Positions 5,838 through 12,199 of a stretch of DNA of 12,199 nt are shown here, one piece after another. Origin of the DNA: an uncultured Eubacteriales bacterium (GTDB lineage Bacteria; Bacillota; Clostridia; Oscillospirales; Oscillospiraceae); the NCBI GenBank assembly GCA_900553545.1, contig USDP01000033.1, positions 1-12,199 of the forward strand. Direction: 5' to 3'. A program made the translations under genes and the position numbers. Position 1 is the stretch's first letter; each line of letters begins with the position of its first letter. A model generated the notes under the pieces. The model was not told the DNA's origin. It did no database searches and was given only the letters and a program-made list of their open reading frames with translations.

Positions 5838-7034
5838 TCAACGGCGGAACCGGCGGCGCGAGGCCGACGCCTGCGGCTTTTTCCGCTCGGCCTCGACCAG
5901 TGTGCCGTCCTCCAGAAAGCGCACGGGCTGCACCTGATAGTGTGAATATTTCGCGATCTCATCCAGCTTGGCCTGCTCCGGCAGCGTGCCGATGATCGAG
6001 ATGGCAACGCCCTTGCGCTTCGCGCGGCCCGTGCGGCCGATACGGTGGATGTAATATTCGTTTTCTTCCGGGATGTCGTAGTTCAGCACGCAGTCGACAT
6101 CATCGACGTCGATGCCGCGCGAGGCGACGTCCGTCGCGATCAGGATCGGCAGTTTCCCATCCTTGAATGTGCGCATCGTCTTTTCGCGCTTCTGCTGCGG
6201 GATGTCGCCGTGGATGCAGTCGGCATCGATGCCCGCGCGGCGGAAATCGTCGCTCAGCCGCTGGCACATCACCTTCGTGTTGCAGAAGATGATCGTCCGC
6301 TCGAAGCCCATCGTCCGGAGCAGCTTCATTGCCGTGTCGATCTTCTCCAGCGGCGGGCAGGTGATGGAATACTGCGTGATGTCCGGCCGGTTTTCCGCGT
6401 CAGGCTGCACCGTGATCTCCACCTCGTCGCGCTGGTACATCCACGAGACCGTCATGACCTCCTGCGAGATCGTCGCGGAGAAGAGGCCGAGGTTGCGCCG
6501 GTTTTTGATCTTTTCGATGATGTGCGTCACATCGTCGAAGAAGCCCATGTCGAGCATTCGGTCGGCCTCGTCGAGGACGACGGTCTGCACGCGGTCGAGC
6601 CGGAGCGTTTTGCGCTTATAATGATCCATCAGCCGCCCCGGCGTCGCCACGACGATCTGCGGGTGTTTTTCCAGCTGCTTGATCTGGCTCTCGATCTTCG
6701 CGCCGCCATAGACCACGGCCACGCGGATCTTTTTGGAGAATGTCAAAAGGCCGCGCAGCTCGTCGCCAATCTGGATGGCCAGCTCGCGCGTCGGCGCAAG
6801 GATCAGGCCCTGAAGGTCTTCGCTGTCCGCGTCGATGTGCTCGATCATCGGGATGCCGAAGGCAAACGTCTTGCCTGTGCCGGTCGGGGCCTTGGCGATG
6901 ACGTCCTTCCATTCCATGAATGGCGGGATGGCCTCGGCCTGAATTTTGGTCGGGTAGCCGTAGCCCTTCTGCTCCAGCGCCTGTAACACTTCCGCGGACA
7001 GGCCGAGATCCGCAAATGTCAGATTCTGTTCCAT
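5838..7034 (-). CDS. DEAD-box ATP-dependent RNA helicase
   Basis: A 398-aa two-domain RNA helicase that unwinds structured RNA using ATP, probably in ribosome assembly or mRNA turnover. All core motifs are visible in order: Q motif GYGYPTKIQ (24-32), Walker A APTGTGKT (49-56), PTRELA (81-86), TPGR (131-134), DEAD (155-158), SAT (186-188), IIFCNT (248-253), ATDVASRGID (300-309) and HRIGRTGR (330-337). The C-terminal extension is short and ends in a basic tail (SRRRFRR), unlike the long RNA-binding tails of CshA or DbpA. The frame stays open upstream to 7190, but ATG 7034 is chosen because a GAAGGA site precedes it and the predicted promoter lies between 7075 and 7102. The exact subfamily is not clear. 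Confidence 0.95.
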   Translation of the reverse strand: MEQNLTFADLGLSAEVLQALEQKGYGYPTKIQAEAIPPFMEWKDVIAKAPTGTGKTFAFGIPMIEHIDADSEDLQGLILAPTRELAIQIGDELRGLLTFSKKIRVAVVYGGAKIESQIKQLEKHPQIVVATPGRLMDHYKRKTLRLDRVQTVVLDEADRMLDMGFFDDVTHIIEKIKNRRNLGLFSATISQEVMTVSWMYQRDEVEITVQPDAENRPDITQYSITCPPLEKIDTAMKLLRTMGFERTIIFCNTKVMCQRLSDDFRRAGIDADCIHGDIPQQKREKTMRTFKDGKLPILIATDVASRGIDVDDVDCVLNYDIPEENEYYIHRIGRTGRAKRKGVAISIIGTLPEQAKLDEIAKYSHYQVQPVRFLEDGTLVEAERKKPQASASRRRFRR

Positions 7035-7074
7035 AGTGTATCGTTCCTTCTTCTGAAAAATCGCAATTTTTTTA

Positions 7075-7102
7075 ATCATATCACATTTTTTCGGTTTTTC
7101 AA
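7075..7102 (-). promoter_or_regulatory. Predicted promoter of the helicase/DprA-like operon
   Basis: On the minus strand TTGAAA (7097-7102) and TATGAT (7075-7080) are 16 bp apart. A TG one base before the -10 makes an extended -10. The predicted leader is about 35 nt, with a run of A residues. This decides that the helicase begins at 7034 rather than further upstream. Confidence 0.75.
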
Positions 7103-7152
7103 AGAGGGAAACCAAAAAATTCCCTTGATTTTCCGCTGTACCGGTATTTTCA

Positions 7153-7178
7153 CATGTAGGGGCGGCCGTCCCTACATG
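7153..7178. repeat. Palindromic GTAGGG-type intergenic repeat
   Basis: CATGTAGGG (7153-7161) and CCCTACATG (7170-7178) form a 9-bp perfect inverted repeat around a GC-rich 8-base centre. The right part and the bases after it resemble positions 44-64, with about 17 of 21 matching (7166-7186). This suggests a dispersed repeat family present twice in this window. Confidence 0.5.
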
Positions 7179-7194
7179 GTGCGATGACAAATCA

Positions 7195-7219
7195 AAAAGA
7201 CGCCCGGAGGGCGTCTTTT
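7195..7219 (-). terminator. Terminator of the DtxR/membrane-protein operon
   Basis: An 11-bp stem (AAAAGACGCCC, 7195-7205; GGGCGTCTTTT, 7209-7219) with the loop GGA. On the minus strand the hairpin ends in five T residues. The stop codon of the membrane protein gene (7218-7220) overlaps its first bases. The symmetry allows action on both strands. Confidence 0.85.
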
Positions 7220-7514
7220 ATTTCTGCTGCAAGTCTTTGGGCAGCTGTTTTTCGTTCTGCGCGATCAGAAGGCTGATCAAAAATGCCGGGACCAGCGCCG
7301 CCAGCGCAATTGTATACCACGGATGCGCGTAGGCCACGTCATCCGTCATGGCGTATCCAGCAATCAGCATCAGCGCCGCCACGGCGAACAGCACCACGCG
7401 GATGGCGTTGCACACCTTGTCATACCGCACCAGATACGCGAACCACGCATCCCCGTCTTCAAACAGCGCCGCCGCGCGCCACGGCGTAAACGTTCTGCAA
7501 AACCAGTCCTTCAT
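7218..7514 (-). CDS. Small membrane protein of unknown function
   Basis: I do not recognise this 98-aa protein. It has a short N-terminal part (MKDWFCRTFTPWRAAALFED) and two probable membrane helices at about residues 35-55 and 65-85. The short segment between them holds acidic residues (TDDVAYAHP). A charged tail ends in DLQQK. Both ends would lie on the same side of the membrane. The frame is open further upstream, but ATG 7514 has an AAAGGA site (7526-7531) and begins 16 nt after the regulator's stop; a longer start would overlap the regulator. It is probably cotranscribed with the DtxR-type regulator, which hints at a link to metal homeostasis, but the sequence shows no metal-binding motif. 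Confidence 0.65.
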   Translation of the reverse strand: MKDWFCRTFTPWRAAALFEDGDAWFAYLVRYDKVCNAIRVVLFAVAALMLIAGYAMTDDVAYAHPWYTIALAALVPAFLISLLIAQNEKQLPKDLQQK

Positions 7515-7530
7515 TGCGTCCAAATTCCTT

Positions 7531-7923
7531 TCACAGCTCCGCCCATAAGACGTCTTCGTCCGGCAGGCCAAGGCTCCGCTTCAATGCGAGGAAGCTCTCG
7601 TCGCTGATGACGTGCTCGATGCGGCAGGCGTCCTCTGCCGCACATTCCCGGCTCACGCCGATGCGCGTCAGCCAGAGCGTCAGGACGCGGTGCCGCTCGT
7701 AAATTTTCTCTGCCGCGGCAAAGCCAAGCTCCGTCAGATGGAGCCAGCCGCCGTCTTCAACGGTCAGATAGCCGCCTTCGCGCAGCAGGCCGATCGCGCG
7801 GCTGACCGAGGGCTTGGAATAGCCCATGTATTCGCTCACGTCCACGGCGCGGACTTGCCCGCGCTGGTGCAGCAGCACGTGGATGGATTCCAGATACATC
7901 TCACCTGATTCCTGTAAATGCAC
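7531..7923 (-). CDS. DtxR-family metal-dependent transcriptional regulator
   Basis: A 130-aa repressor that binds DNA when loaded with Fe(II) or Mn(II). The N-terminal winged helix-turn-helix occupies about residues 5-70 (recognition region MGYSKPSVSRAI, 33-44), followed by the helical dimerisation domain. It lacks the SH3-like third domain of DtxR and so has the MntR layout. Aligning ESGEMYLE and RIEH gives metal-site residues M9, E12, H78, C100, E103 and H104. M9 and C100 match DtxR Met10 and Cys102, where MntR has Asp8 and Glu99. Iron is therefore the more likely signal; this is inference. The start is GTG at 7923, seven bases after GGAGG (7931-7935). First gene of a pair with the small membrane protein. 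Targets are unknown. Confidence 0.9.
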   Translation of the reverse strand: MHLQESGEMYLESIHVLLHQRGQVRAVDVSEYMGYSKPSVSRAIGLLREGGYLTVEDGGWLHLTELGFAAAEKIYERHRVLTLWLTRIGVSRECAAEDACRIEHVISDESFLALKRSLGLPDEDVLWAEL

Positions 7924-7952
7924 CGCCGCACCTCCGTTTCCTGAATTTAATT

Positions 7953-7981
7953 ATTATACCACAACTTTTCCTACACCGCAA
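7953..7981 (-). promoter_or_regulatory. Predicted promoter of the DtxR-family gene
   Basis: TTGCGG (7976-7981) and a perfect TATAAT (7953-7958) are separated by 17 bp on the minus strand. A TG one base before the -10 makes an extended -10. The -35 lies inside the left arm of the inverted repeat at 7976-7999. Confidence 0.8.
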
Positions 7982-7999
7982 CCGGTATTCCGGCTGCGG
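7976..7999 (-). promoter_or_regulatory. Hairpin between the glycerate kinase gene and the DtxR promoter
   Basis: A 10-bp inverted repeat with one G-T pair (CCGCAACCGG, 7976-7985; CCGGCTGCGG, 7990-7999) and a 4-nt loop. It follows the glycerate kinase stop by 56 nt and could act as a weak terminator, but no U-tract follows. Because it covers the DtxR promoter -35 it could also be an operator. The role is undecided. Confidence 0.45.
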
Positions 8000-8055
8000 C
8001 TGTTCGACGGATGGAGCGTGGAACAGGAAGCGGCAGGCGGAGCGATTCAGGCCGT

Positions 8056-9291
8056 TCAGCGCCAGATCAGGACCATCGCCAGATCGTTGACATTGGTCCC
8101 GGTCGGCCCGGTCATCAAAAGACCGCCGATTTTTTGCAGCGCATGATACGCATCATTTTCCGCCAGCACCTGCGGCACATCCAGCCCCGCAGCGCGCAGC
8201 GCCGCATCCGAGCTTTGGTCGACAAAGCCGCCGGCCGCGTCGGTCGGCCCGTCTGTCCCATCCGAGCCAAACGAGCAGACAGCCGTATTCTGCGTTCCCC
8301 GCAGCCCCGGTGCGGCCGCAAGCGCCAGCTCCTGATTCCTTCCGCCGAGTCCCTGCCCGGTCAGATGCACGACCGTTTCTCCTCCGGCAAAGAAGGCCAG
8401 CGGCCGCTCCGTCTGCTGATGGCTGCGGGCAATGCTGGCGAGAAAACGCCCCGCTTCACGCGCCTCGCAGTCCAGACAGTCTGTCAGCATCCGGCACTGA
8501 AAGCCCAGCTTTTGTGCGGCGTCCTGCGCGGCGGCGCAGAGCGCACGGACGCTGCCGGTAATATGCGTTTCCACGTTGGAAAGGTGGTTCGGCGTCGGCG
8601 CTTCCAGACAGGAAAGCGCCTCATCGGACAGATGCAGCGCATATTTTTTCACAATGGCCAGCGCCTGCTCTGCGGTAGAGGCATCCGGATACGCCGGCCC
8701 GGAGGCGATCATGTCCAGCGGATCGCCGACAATGTCGGACAGGACGATGGAAAACACCCTGGCCGGTGCACAGTGCTGCGCGAACCGCCCCGCCTTCACG
8801 CGGGAGAGGCGCTTGCGGATCGTATTCATCTCCACAATGTCCGCCCCGCAGGCCAGAAGCTCGCGCGTGATGCGCTGCTGCTCCTCCGGCGTGATGAACG
8901 GCAGCTCAAAAAGCGCCGAACCGCCGCCGGACACCAGAAACAGCACCGTGTCCTCCGCCGTCAGCCGCTCCGTCAGAGCCAGCGCATGGCGAGTTGCCGC
9001 AAAGGACGCCGCATCCGCGACCGGGTGCCCGGCCTCAAAAATGGCAAGGCTGCCGATTGCACCGCGCGAATGTCCATGCTTCGTGATCACGACACCGTCC
9101 GTGATCCGCGCGCCGAGCGTCTGGTATGCAGCGTTTGCCATCTGCCACGCCGCTTTTCCGATTGCGATGAGATAGACCCGCCCGGAAAGCTCCGCCTGCT
9201 CCAGCGCGCTGCGCACGGCCGCATCCGGCTGCACGGCCGCAAGCGCCTGTATCATGATCTGCCCGGCCATTTGGCGTAACGTTTGCTCCAT
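8056..9291 (-). CDS. Glycerate 2-kinase, MOFRL family
   Basis: A 411-aa cytoplasmic kinase that phosphorylates D-glycerate to 2-phosphoglycerate, feeding it into lower glycolysis. The N-terminal domain (DUF4147) shows AIGKAAWQMA (43-52), TKHGH (70-74), EAGHP (86-90), SGGGSALF (121-128), NTIRKRLSRVKAGR (156-169) and SDIVGD (185-190). The C-terminal MOFRL domain shows GGETVV (303-308), GLGGRNQE (314-321), FGSDGTDGPTDAAGG (341-355) and PTGTNVNDL (396-404). Length fits the class II (GckA/TtuD type) enzymes. ATG 9291 is chosen because AGGAG lies seven bases upstream (9299-9303). The frame is open to 9375 but that extension lacks a ribosome site and lies in the hairpin-rich leader. No tartrate, glyoxylate or serine-cycle gene is adjacent, so its pathway partner is not shown. 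Confidence 0.92.
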   Translation of the reverse strand: MEQTLRQMAGQIMIQALAAVQPDAAVRSALEQAELSGRVYLIAIGKAAWQMANAAYQTLGARITDGVVITKHGHSRGAIGSLAIFEAGHPVADAASFAATRHALALTERLTAEDTVLFLVSGGGSALFELPFITPEEQQRITRELLACGADIVEMNTIRKRLSRVKAGRFAQHCAPARVFSIVLSDIVGDPLDMIASGPAYPDASTAEQALAIVKKYALHLSDEALSCLEAPTPNHLSNVETHITGSVRALCAAAQDAAQKLGFQCRMLTDCLDCEAREAGRFLASIARSHQQTERPLAFFAGGETVVHLTGQGLGGRNQELALAAAPGLRGTQNTAVCSFGSDGTDGPTDAAGGFVDQSSDAALRAAGLDVPQVLAENDAYHALQKIGGLLMTGPTGTNVNDLAMVLIWR

Positions 9292-9320
9292 CGTTTTTCT
9301 CCTACAGCATGAAACTGGAA

Positions 9321-9432
9321 GGCGAACTTCGCTTCGCAGCGGAAGTCTGCCTGTCGGGTTTTTCTGACGTGCCATCCGGTTCGGTCCGGAAACTGGCAGG
9401 GGGCGCGATGCGCTCCGGAATCTGTGCGCATC
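9321..9432 (-). promoter_or_regulatory. Structured leader of the glycerate kinase gene (three hairpins)
   Basis: Between the predicted promoter and the ATG lies a leader of about 155 nt. In transcript order it holds a 7-bp perfect stem GATGCGC/GCGCATC (9407-9432), a 10-bp stem TGCCA+TCCGG with a 3-nt bulge (9370-9398), and a longer imperfect hairpin (9321-9351). A short direct repeat, GAAACTGG, occurs at 9311-9318 and 9389-9396. No riboswitch class was recognised. Confidence 0.4.
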
Positions 9433-9451
9433 AGCGAAGCATATGGCTCAA

Positions 9452-9480
9452 ATTGTAACTGAAATACCCTGAAAAAGCAA
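9452..9480 (-). promoter_or_regulatory. Predicted promoter of the glycerate kinase gene
   Basis: TTGCTT (9475-9480) and TACAAT (9452-9457) are 17 bp apart on the minus strand. It lies downstream of the groEL terminator, so the kinase has its own transcript. Confidence 0.65.
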
Positions 9481-9522
9481 CCCTGTGCGCACGATCTTCT
9501 TTGCGGGGCAGGGATGGACAGA

Positions 9523-9558
9523 TAAAAACCGGCATCTGCCTGAAAGGCAGATGCCGGT
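9523..9558 (-). terminator. Terminator of groES-groEL
   Basis: A perfect 14-bp stem (9528-9541 with 9545-9558) with a 3-nt loop, followed on the minus strand by TTTTT. It starts 17 nt after the groEL stop. A textbook intrinsic terminator. Confidence 0.92.
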
Positions 9559-9575
9559 CACGTTTGCGGTATCTC

Positions 9576-11219
9576 TTAGTACATGCCGCCCATGCCGCCG
9601 CCCTGGGCTGCGGCAGCCGCCATGGCCGCGTCCGCCTGAGGATCGGGCTTGTCGGCCACAAGGGACTCAGTCGTCAGGACGCAGGACGCGATGGACGCTG
9701 CGTTCTCGAGCGCCGTGCGGGTGACCTTGGTCGGGTCGACGATGCCGGCGGGGATCATGTCGCAGAAGGTCTCGGTGTAGGCATTGTAGCCATAGCCGAC
9801 CTTGCGGGAGGAGCGGATCTTCTCAAAGATGATGGAGCCGTCGACGCCCGCGTTCTCCGCGATCTGACGGATCGGGGCCTGCAGGGCCTTGGCGATGATC
9901 TGTGCGCCGGTCTTCTCATCGCCGGAGAGCTTGGCGACCAGCTTCTCAACTGCCGGGATCGCGTTGACGAACGCCGTGCCGCCGCCGGCGACAATGCCTT
10001 CCTCGACGGCCGCGCGGGTCGCGTTCAGGGCGTCCTCGACGCGGAGCTTCTGTTCCTTCATGGCGACTTCGGTCTGCGCGCCGACCTTGATGACGGCGAC
10101 GCCGCCGGACAGCTTGGCCAGACGCTCTTGCAGCTTTTCCTTGTCGTAATCGGACGTGGTGACAGCCAGGGTGTTCTTGATCTCGGCCACACGCGCCTTG
10201 ATGGCGTTGGGGTCGCCGCAGCCGTCGACGATGACGGTGTTGTCCTTGCTGACCTTGACCTGACGGGCACGGCCCAGATCGGTCACCTGCGTGTCAGGCA
10301 GGTTCATGTTCAGCTCGCTGGAGATATAGGTGCCGCCGGTGAGGACGGCGATGTCCTTGAGCATTTCCTTGCGGCGGTCGCCGAAGCCGGGGGCCTTGAC
10401 GCAGACGCAGGTGAAGCTGCCGCGCAGGCGGTTGACCAGCAGGGTGGCCAGGGCGTCGCCCTCGACATCTTCCGCGATGATGACCAGCTTCTTGCCGGTC
10501 TTGACGATCTGCTCGAGCAGCGGAAGGATTTCCTGAATCGAGGAGATCTTCTTATCGGTGATCAGGATATACGGATCGTCGATGATGGCTTCCATCTTCT
10601 CGGTGTCGGTGACCATGTAGGGGGAGATGTAGCCGCGGTCGAACTGCATGCCTTCGACAACTTCCAGACCGGTCTCGGCGGTCTTGGACTCTTCGATGGT
10701 GATGACGCCGGAGGTGGAGACCTTCTCCATCGCCTCGGCGATCAGCTTGCCGACGGTCTCGTCGCCGGAGGAGACAGCGCCGACACGGGCGATGTCGTCA
10801 GAACCCTTGACGACCTCGGCGTTCGCCTTGATGGCCTCAACGGTCACGGCGACGGCCTTCTCGATGCCCTTGCGCATGACCATGGGGTTCGCACCGGCGG
10901 AGACGTTCTTCAGGCCCTCATGGACGATGGCCTGCGCGAGCAGGGTGGCGGTGGTGGTGCCGTCGCCGGCGACGTCGTTCGTCTTGGTGGCGACTTCGCG
11001 GACGAGCTGTGCGCCCATGTTCTCGAACGCATCTTCCAGCTCAACGTCCTTTGCGATCGTCACGCCGTCGTTGGTGACCAGCGGAGCGCCGTACTTCTTG
11101 CCGAGGACAACGTTGCGGCCCTTCGGGCCGAGGGTGACTTTCACGGTATTTGCAAGCTGGTCAATGCCAGCCAGAAGGGCCTTGCGGGCCTCTTCGCCAT
11201 AAACAATCTGCTTTGCCAT
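9576..11219 (-). CDS. groEL: Chaperonin GroEL (60 kDa, HSP60)
   Basis: The 547-aa ATPase subunit of the double-ring cytoplasmic chaperonin, which folds proteins in a cavity capped by GroES. TLGPKGRNV (29-37), DGVTIAKDVELED (51-63), ENMGAQLV (66-73) and GDGTTT (85-90) form the nucleotide site. The DALNATRAAVEEGIVAGGG signature contains the Asp needed for ATP hydrolysis (Asp398 in E. coli). The C-terminus ends in the usual GGM-rich tail, GGGMGGMY. Length is normal, with no gap. The start ATG 11219 has AAGGAG ten bases upstream and lies 23 nt after the groES stop. It is the second gene of the heat-shock operon controlled by CIRCE and ends at a strong terminator. A single-copy housekeeping type is likely. 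Confidence 0.99.
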   Translation of the reverse strand: MAKQIVYGEEARKALLAGIDQLANTVKVTLGPKGRNVVLGKKYGAPLVTNDGVTIAKDVELEDAFENMGAQLVREVATKTNDVAGDGTTTATLLAQAIVHEGLKNVSAGANPMVMRKGIEKAVAVTVEAIKANAEVVKGSDDIARVGAVSSGDETVGKLIAEAMEKVSTSGVITIEESKTAETGLEVVEGMQFDRGYISPYMVTDTEKMEAIIDDPYILITDKKISSIQEILPLLEQIVKTGKKLVIIAEDVEGDALATLLVNRLRGSFTCVCVKAPGFGDRRKEMLKDIAVLTGGTYISSELNMNLPDTQVTDLGRARQVKVSKDNTVIVDGCGDPNAIKARVAEIKNTLAVTTSDYDKEKLQERLAKLSGGVAVIKVGAQTEVAMKEQKLRVEDALNATRAAVEEGIVAGGGTAFVNAIPAVEKLVAKLSGDEKTGAQIIAKALQAPIRQIAENAGVDGSIIFEKIRSSRKVGYGYNAYTETFCDMIPAGIVDPTKVTRTALENAASIASCVLTTESLVADKPDPQADAAMAAAAAQGGGMGGMY

Positions 11220-11242
11220 AATCGTATTACTCCTTTACTGCC

Positions 11243-11515
11243 TTATTCCACAACTGCCAGAATGTCGCTGAGCTTGCAGACCATATAGTCCTGCTCGTCG
11301 AGCTTGATCTCCTGGCCGCCAAACTTTGCGGTGAGAACCTTCTGGCCGACCTTTACAGTCATCGGCTCGTCCTTCTTGCCGGGGCCGACTGCAACGACCT
11401 CGCACAGCGCGGACTTTTCCTTGTTCGCAGTGGAAAGAATGATGCCCGATGCGGTCTTTTCCTCCGCCTCGAAGCGTTTGAGCACTACATTGTCAGCCAA
11501 TGGCGTCAGTTTCAT
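11243..11515 (-). CDS. groES: Co-chaperonin GroES (10 kDa)
   Basis: The 90-aa lid subunit of the GroEL chaperonin; seven copies cap the ring and close the folding chamber. The N-terminal MKLTPLADNVVLKR is typical. EEKTASGIIL (18-27) is the mobile loop that docks on GroEL. VGPGKKD (43-49) corresponds to the roof loop, and the C-terminal half ends in YMVCKLSDILAVVE. It is a little shorter than E. coli GroES (97), as common in Clostridia. The ATG at 11515 has AGGAGG nine bases upstream. First gene of the groES-groEL operon, with promoter and CIRCE directly ahead. Confidence 0.99.
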   Translation of the reverse strand: MKLTPLADNVVLKRFEAEEKTASGIILSTANKEKSALCEVVAVGPGKKDEPMTVKVGQKVLTAKFGGQEIKLDEQDYMVCKLSDILAVVE

Positions 11516-11570
11516 AACAAATTACCTCCTGTATGGTGTGGCTGCCGCGCAGCCGTGTTTACGTTCCGTT

Positions 11571-11597
11571 TTAGCACTCATTGCATCTGAGTGCTAA
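11571..11597 (-). promoter_or_regulatory. CIRCE operator (HrcA binding site)
   Basis: TTAGCACTC (11571-11579), nine bases, then GAGTGCTAA (11589-11597): a perfect match to the CIRCE consensus. The HrcA repressor binds this element and releases it upon heat or misfolded-protein stress. It begins right at the predicted transcript start. hrcA is not in this window. Confidence 0.97.
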
Positions 11598-11605
11598 CAA
11601 CTTAT

Positions 11606-11633
11606 ATAATACCCATGGCGGCGAAAAAGTCAA
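11606..11633 (-). promoter_or_regulatory. Predicted promoter of groES-groEL
   Basis: TTGACT (11628-11633) and TATTAT (11606-11611) are 16 bp apart on the minus strand, both one base from consensus. The start would fall close to 11598, at the edge of CIRCE, as expected for a HrcA-repressed vegetative promoter. Confidence 0.8.
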
Positions 11634-11640
11634 GTGCTTT

Positions 11641-11669
11641 TTCACAAAAACTTATGTCATTTTTGTGAA
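11641..11669. repeat. AT-rich inverted repeat at the lipid kinase stop codon
   Basis: TTCACAAAAA (11641-11650) and TTTTTGTGAA (11660-11669) form a perfect 10-bp inverted repeat. The 9-nt centre contains the stop codon of the upstream gene. It is just ahead of the groES -35. It could be a weak terminator or a protein site. Confidence 0.45.
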
Positions 11670-12199
11670 TTCTCACAGCGATAGGTCAATCCGCGCGGAT
11701 AGAAGAAGCGGATGGCCTGCGGGATCAGTTCGATCTGGGCATCCGTGGTGCGGATGGCCTCGCCGTCGACATTGACGACGTTTTCCTGTTCACATTCGAC
11801 GCGGACGGTATGGCAGCGGACATGGCGGATGAGGTGCGGATAGTCGGCATAGTGTCCCTTCTGGTATTTGCCGATGACGCCCGCAACCTGGAGCAGGTTG
11901 ACCTTCTCCACGATCAGCACGTCGAGAAGGCCGTCGTCCGGCTCTGCATCCGGCACGGGGTTGAAGCTGCCGCCGTACCAGCGGCCGTTGCAGATGCAGA
12001 TCATGGTCTGGCGGCCCTCGACGGTCTCGCTGTCGTCGAGCGTGACGCGGTAGTACTGACTGATGCCGCGGAAGAGGTTGTTGATCGTGGAGAGAATGTA
12101 GGCCCCCTTGCCGGTCACGAACGGGAGGTGCTTGTAGCGGGCGATGTCCGTGCCGATGCGGGCGTCGAGGCCGATGGAGAGAATGTTCAACGCGTACAT
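11657..12199 (-). CDS. YegS/DagK-type diacylglycerol (lipid) kinase, C-terminal part
   Basis: The frame is open to the right edge, so this is the last 180 residues of a longer protein (family members are about 300 aa). The catalytic N-terminal domain with its GGDGT motif lies outside the window. Visible C-terminal features of the family are NILSIGLDARIG near the window edge, NGRWYGGSFNPVP followed by DDGLLDVLIVEK, and NVDGEA. The last of these is the conserved DGE near the end. These kinases phosphorylate diacylglycerol or related lipids at the membrane; in Gram-positive bacteria DgkB recycles diacylglycerol from lipoteichoic acid synthesis. The ATG at the window edge is not taken as the start. 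It ends 24 nt before the groES -35. Confidence 0.85.
   Translation of the reverse strand: MYALNILSIGLDARIGTDIARYKHLPFVTGKGAYILSTINNLFRGISQYYRVTLDDSETVEGRQTMICICNGRWYGGSFNPVPDAEPDDGLLDVLIVEKVNLLQVAGVIGKYQKGHYADYPHLIRHVRCHTVRVECEQENVVNVDGEAIRTTDAQIELIPQAIRFFYPRGLTYRCENSQK

Noticed and set aside
7035..7190. 52-residue N-terminal extension of the helicase
   Set aside because: It would begin before the predicted promoter and has no family similarity; ATG 7034 matches the usual helicase start.
7531..7923. Naming the regulator MntR
   Set aside because: Architecture fits, but two key ligands match the iron-type DtxR pattern, so the symbol would overstate the evidence.
8011..9279. 422-codon plus-strand frame opposite the glycerate kinase
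   Set aside because: Antisense shadow of a well-supported MOFRL kinase; Arg-rich with no recognisable domain.
9292..9375. 28-residue N-terminal extension of the glycerate kinase
   Set aside because: No ribosome site, and the sequence is the hairpin-rich leader; ATG 9291 has a good AGGAG.
9501..11288. 595-codon open frame on the plus strand opposite groEL
   Set aside because: It is the antisense of groEL, composed of Gly/Asp/Val-rich low-complexity translation with no ribosome site.

Overview
The window reads as a GC-rich chromosomal segment from a low-GC-phylum (Bacillota) anaerobe. A gut clostridium of the Oscillospiraceae type is the best guess. This rests on strong AGGAGG-type ribosome binding sites, sigma-A promoters in short AT-rich gaps, a perfect CIRCE element before groES-groEL, an anaerobic-style three-subunit molybdenum hydroxylase, a short DtxR-type regulator, and intergenic hairpin repeats of the kind scattered through such genomes. 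No phage, CRISPR, IS transposase, tRNA or rRNA gene was seen.

Layout, left to right. Positions 1-121 hold a strong hairpin and a doubtful 5' fragment of a minus-strand gene. Positions 122-3826 (minus) are the xdhA-xdhB-xdhC operon, encoding the molybdopterin, FAD and 2Fe-2S subunits of a xanthine-dehydrogenase-type enzyme. Divergent from it is mocA at 4060-4638 (plus), a molybdopterin cytidylyltransferase-like gene and the only convincing plus-strand gene. The shared control region carries two copies of the inverted repeat AACGC-N9-GCGTT. After mocA come a six-codon ORF with a very good ribosome site, a MITE-like inverted repeat, and a bidirectional terminator.

Positions 4951-7034 (minus) encode a DEAD-box RNA helicase followed by a divergent DprA/Smf-like protein. 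Positions 7218-7923 (minus) encode a DtxR-family regulator, whose metal-site residues resemble iron-sensing DtxR more than MntR, followed by a 98-residue two-helix membrane protein. Positions 8056-9291 (minus) encode a MOFRL-type glycerate 2-kinase with a long hairpin-rich leader. Positions 9576-11515 (minus) are groES-groEL with CIRCE, promoter and terminator. Positions 11657-12199 (minus) are the C-terminal part of a YegS/DagK-type lipid kinase that continues past the right edge.

How the genes work together: XdhA, XdhB and XdhC form one electron-transfer chain (molybdenum centre, two 2Fe-2S clusters, FAD), and MocA probably supplies the dinucleotide form of its cofactor. GroES and GroEL form one folding machine. 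The other genes are ordinary housekeeping functions with no obvious link to each other. Nothing here is a clearly new multi-gene system. The most interesting points are the duplicated candidate operator of the xdh/mocA divergon, the unusual substrate-pocket residues in XdhA, the iron-type metal ligands in the DtxR protein, the MITE-like element abutting a cut-short reading frame, and the structured leader of the glycerate kinase.
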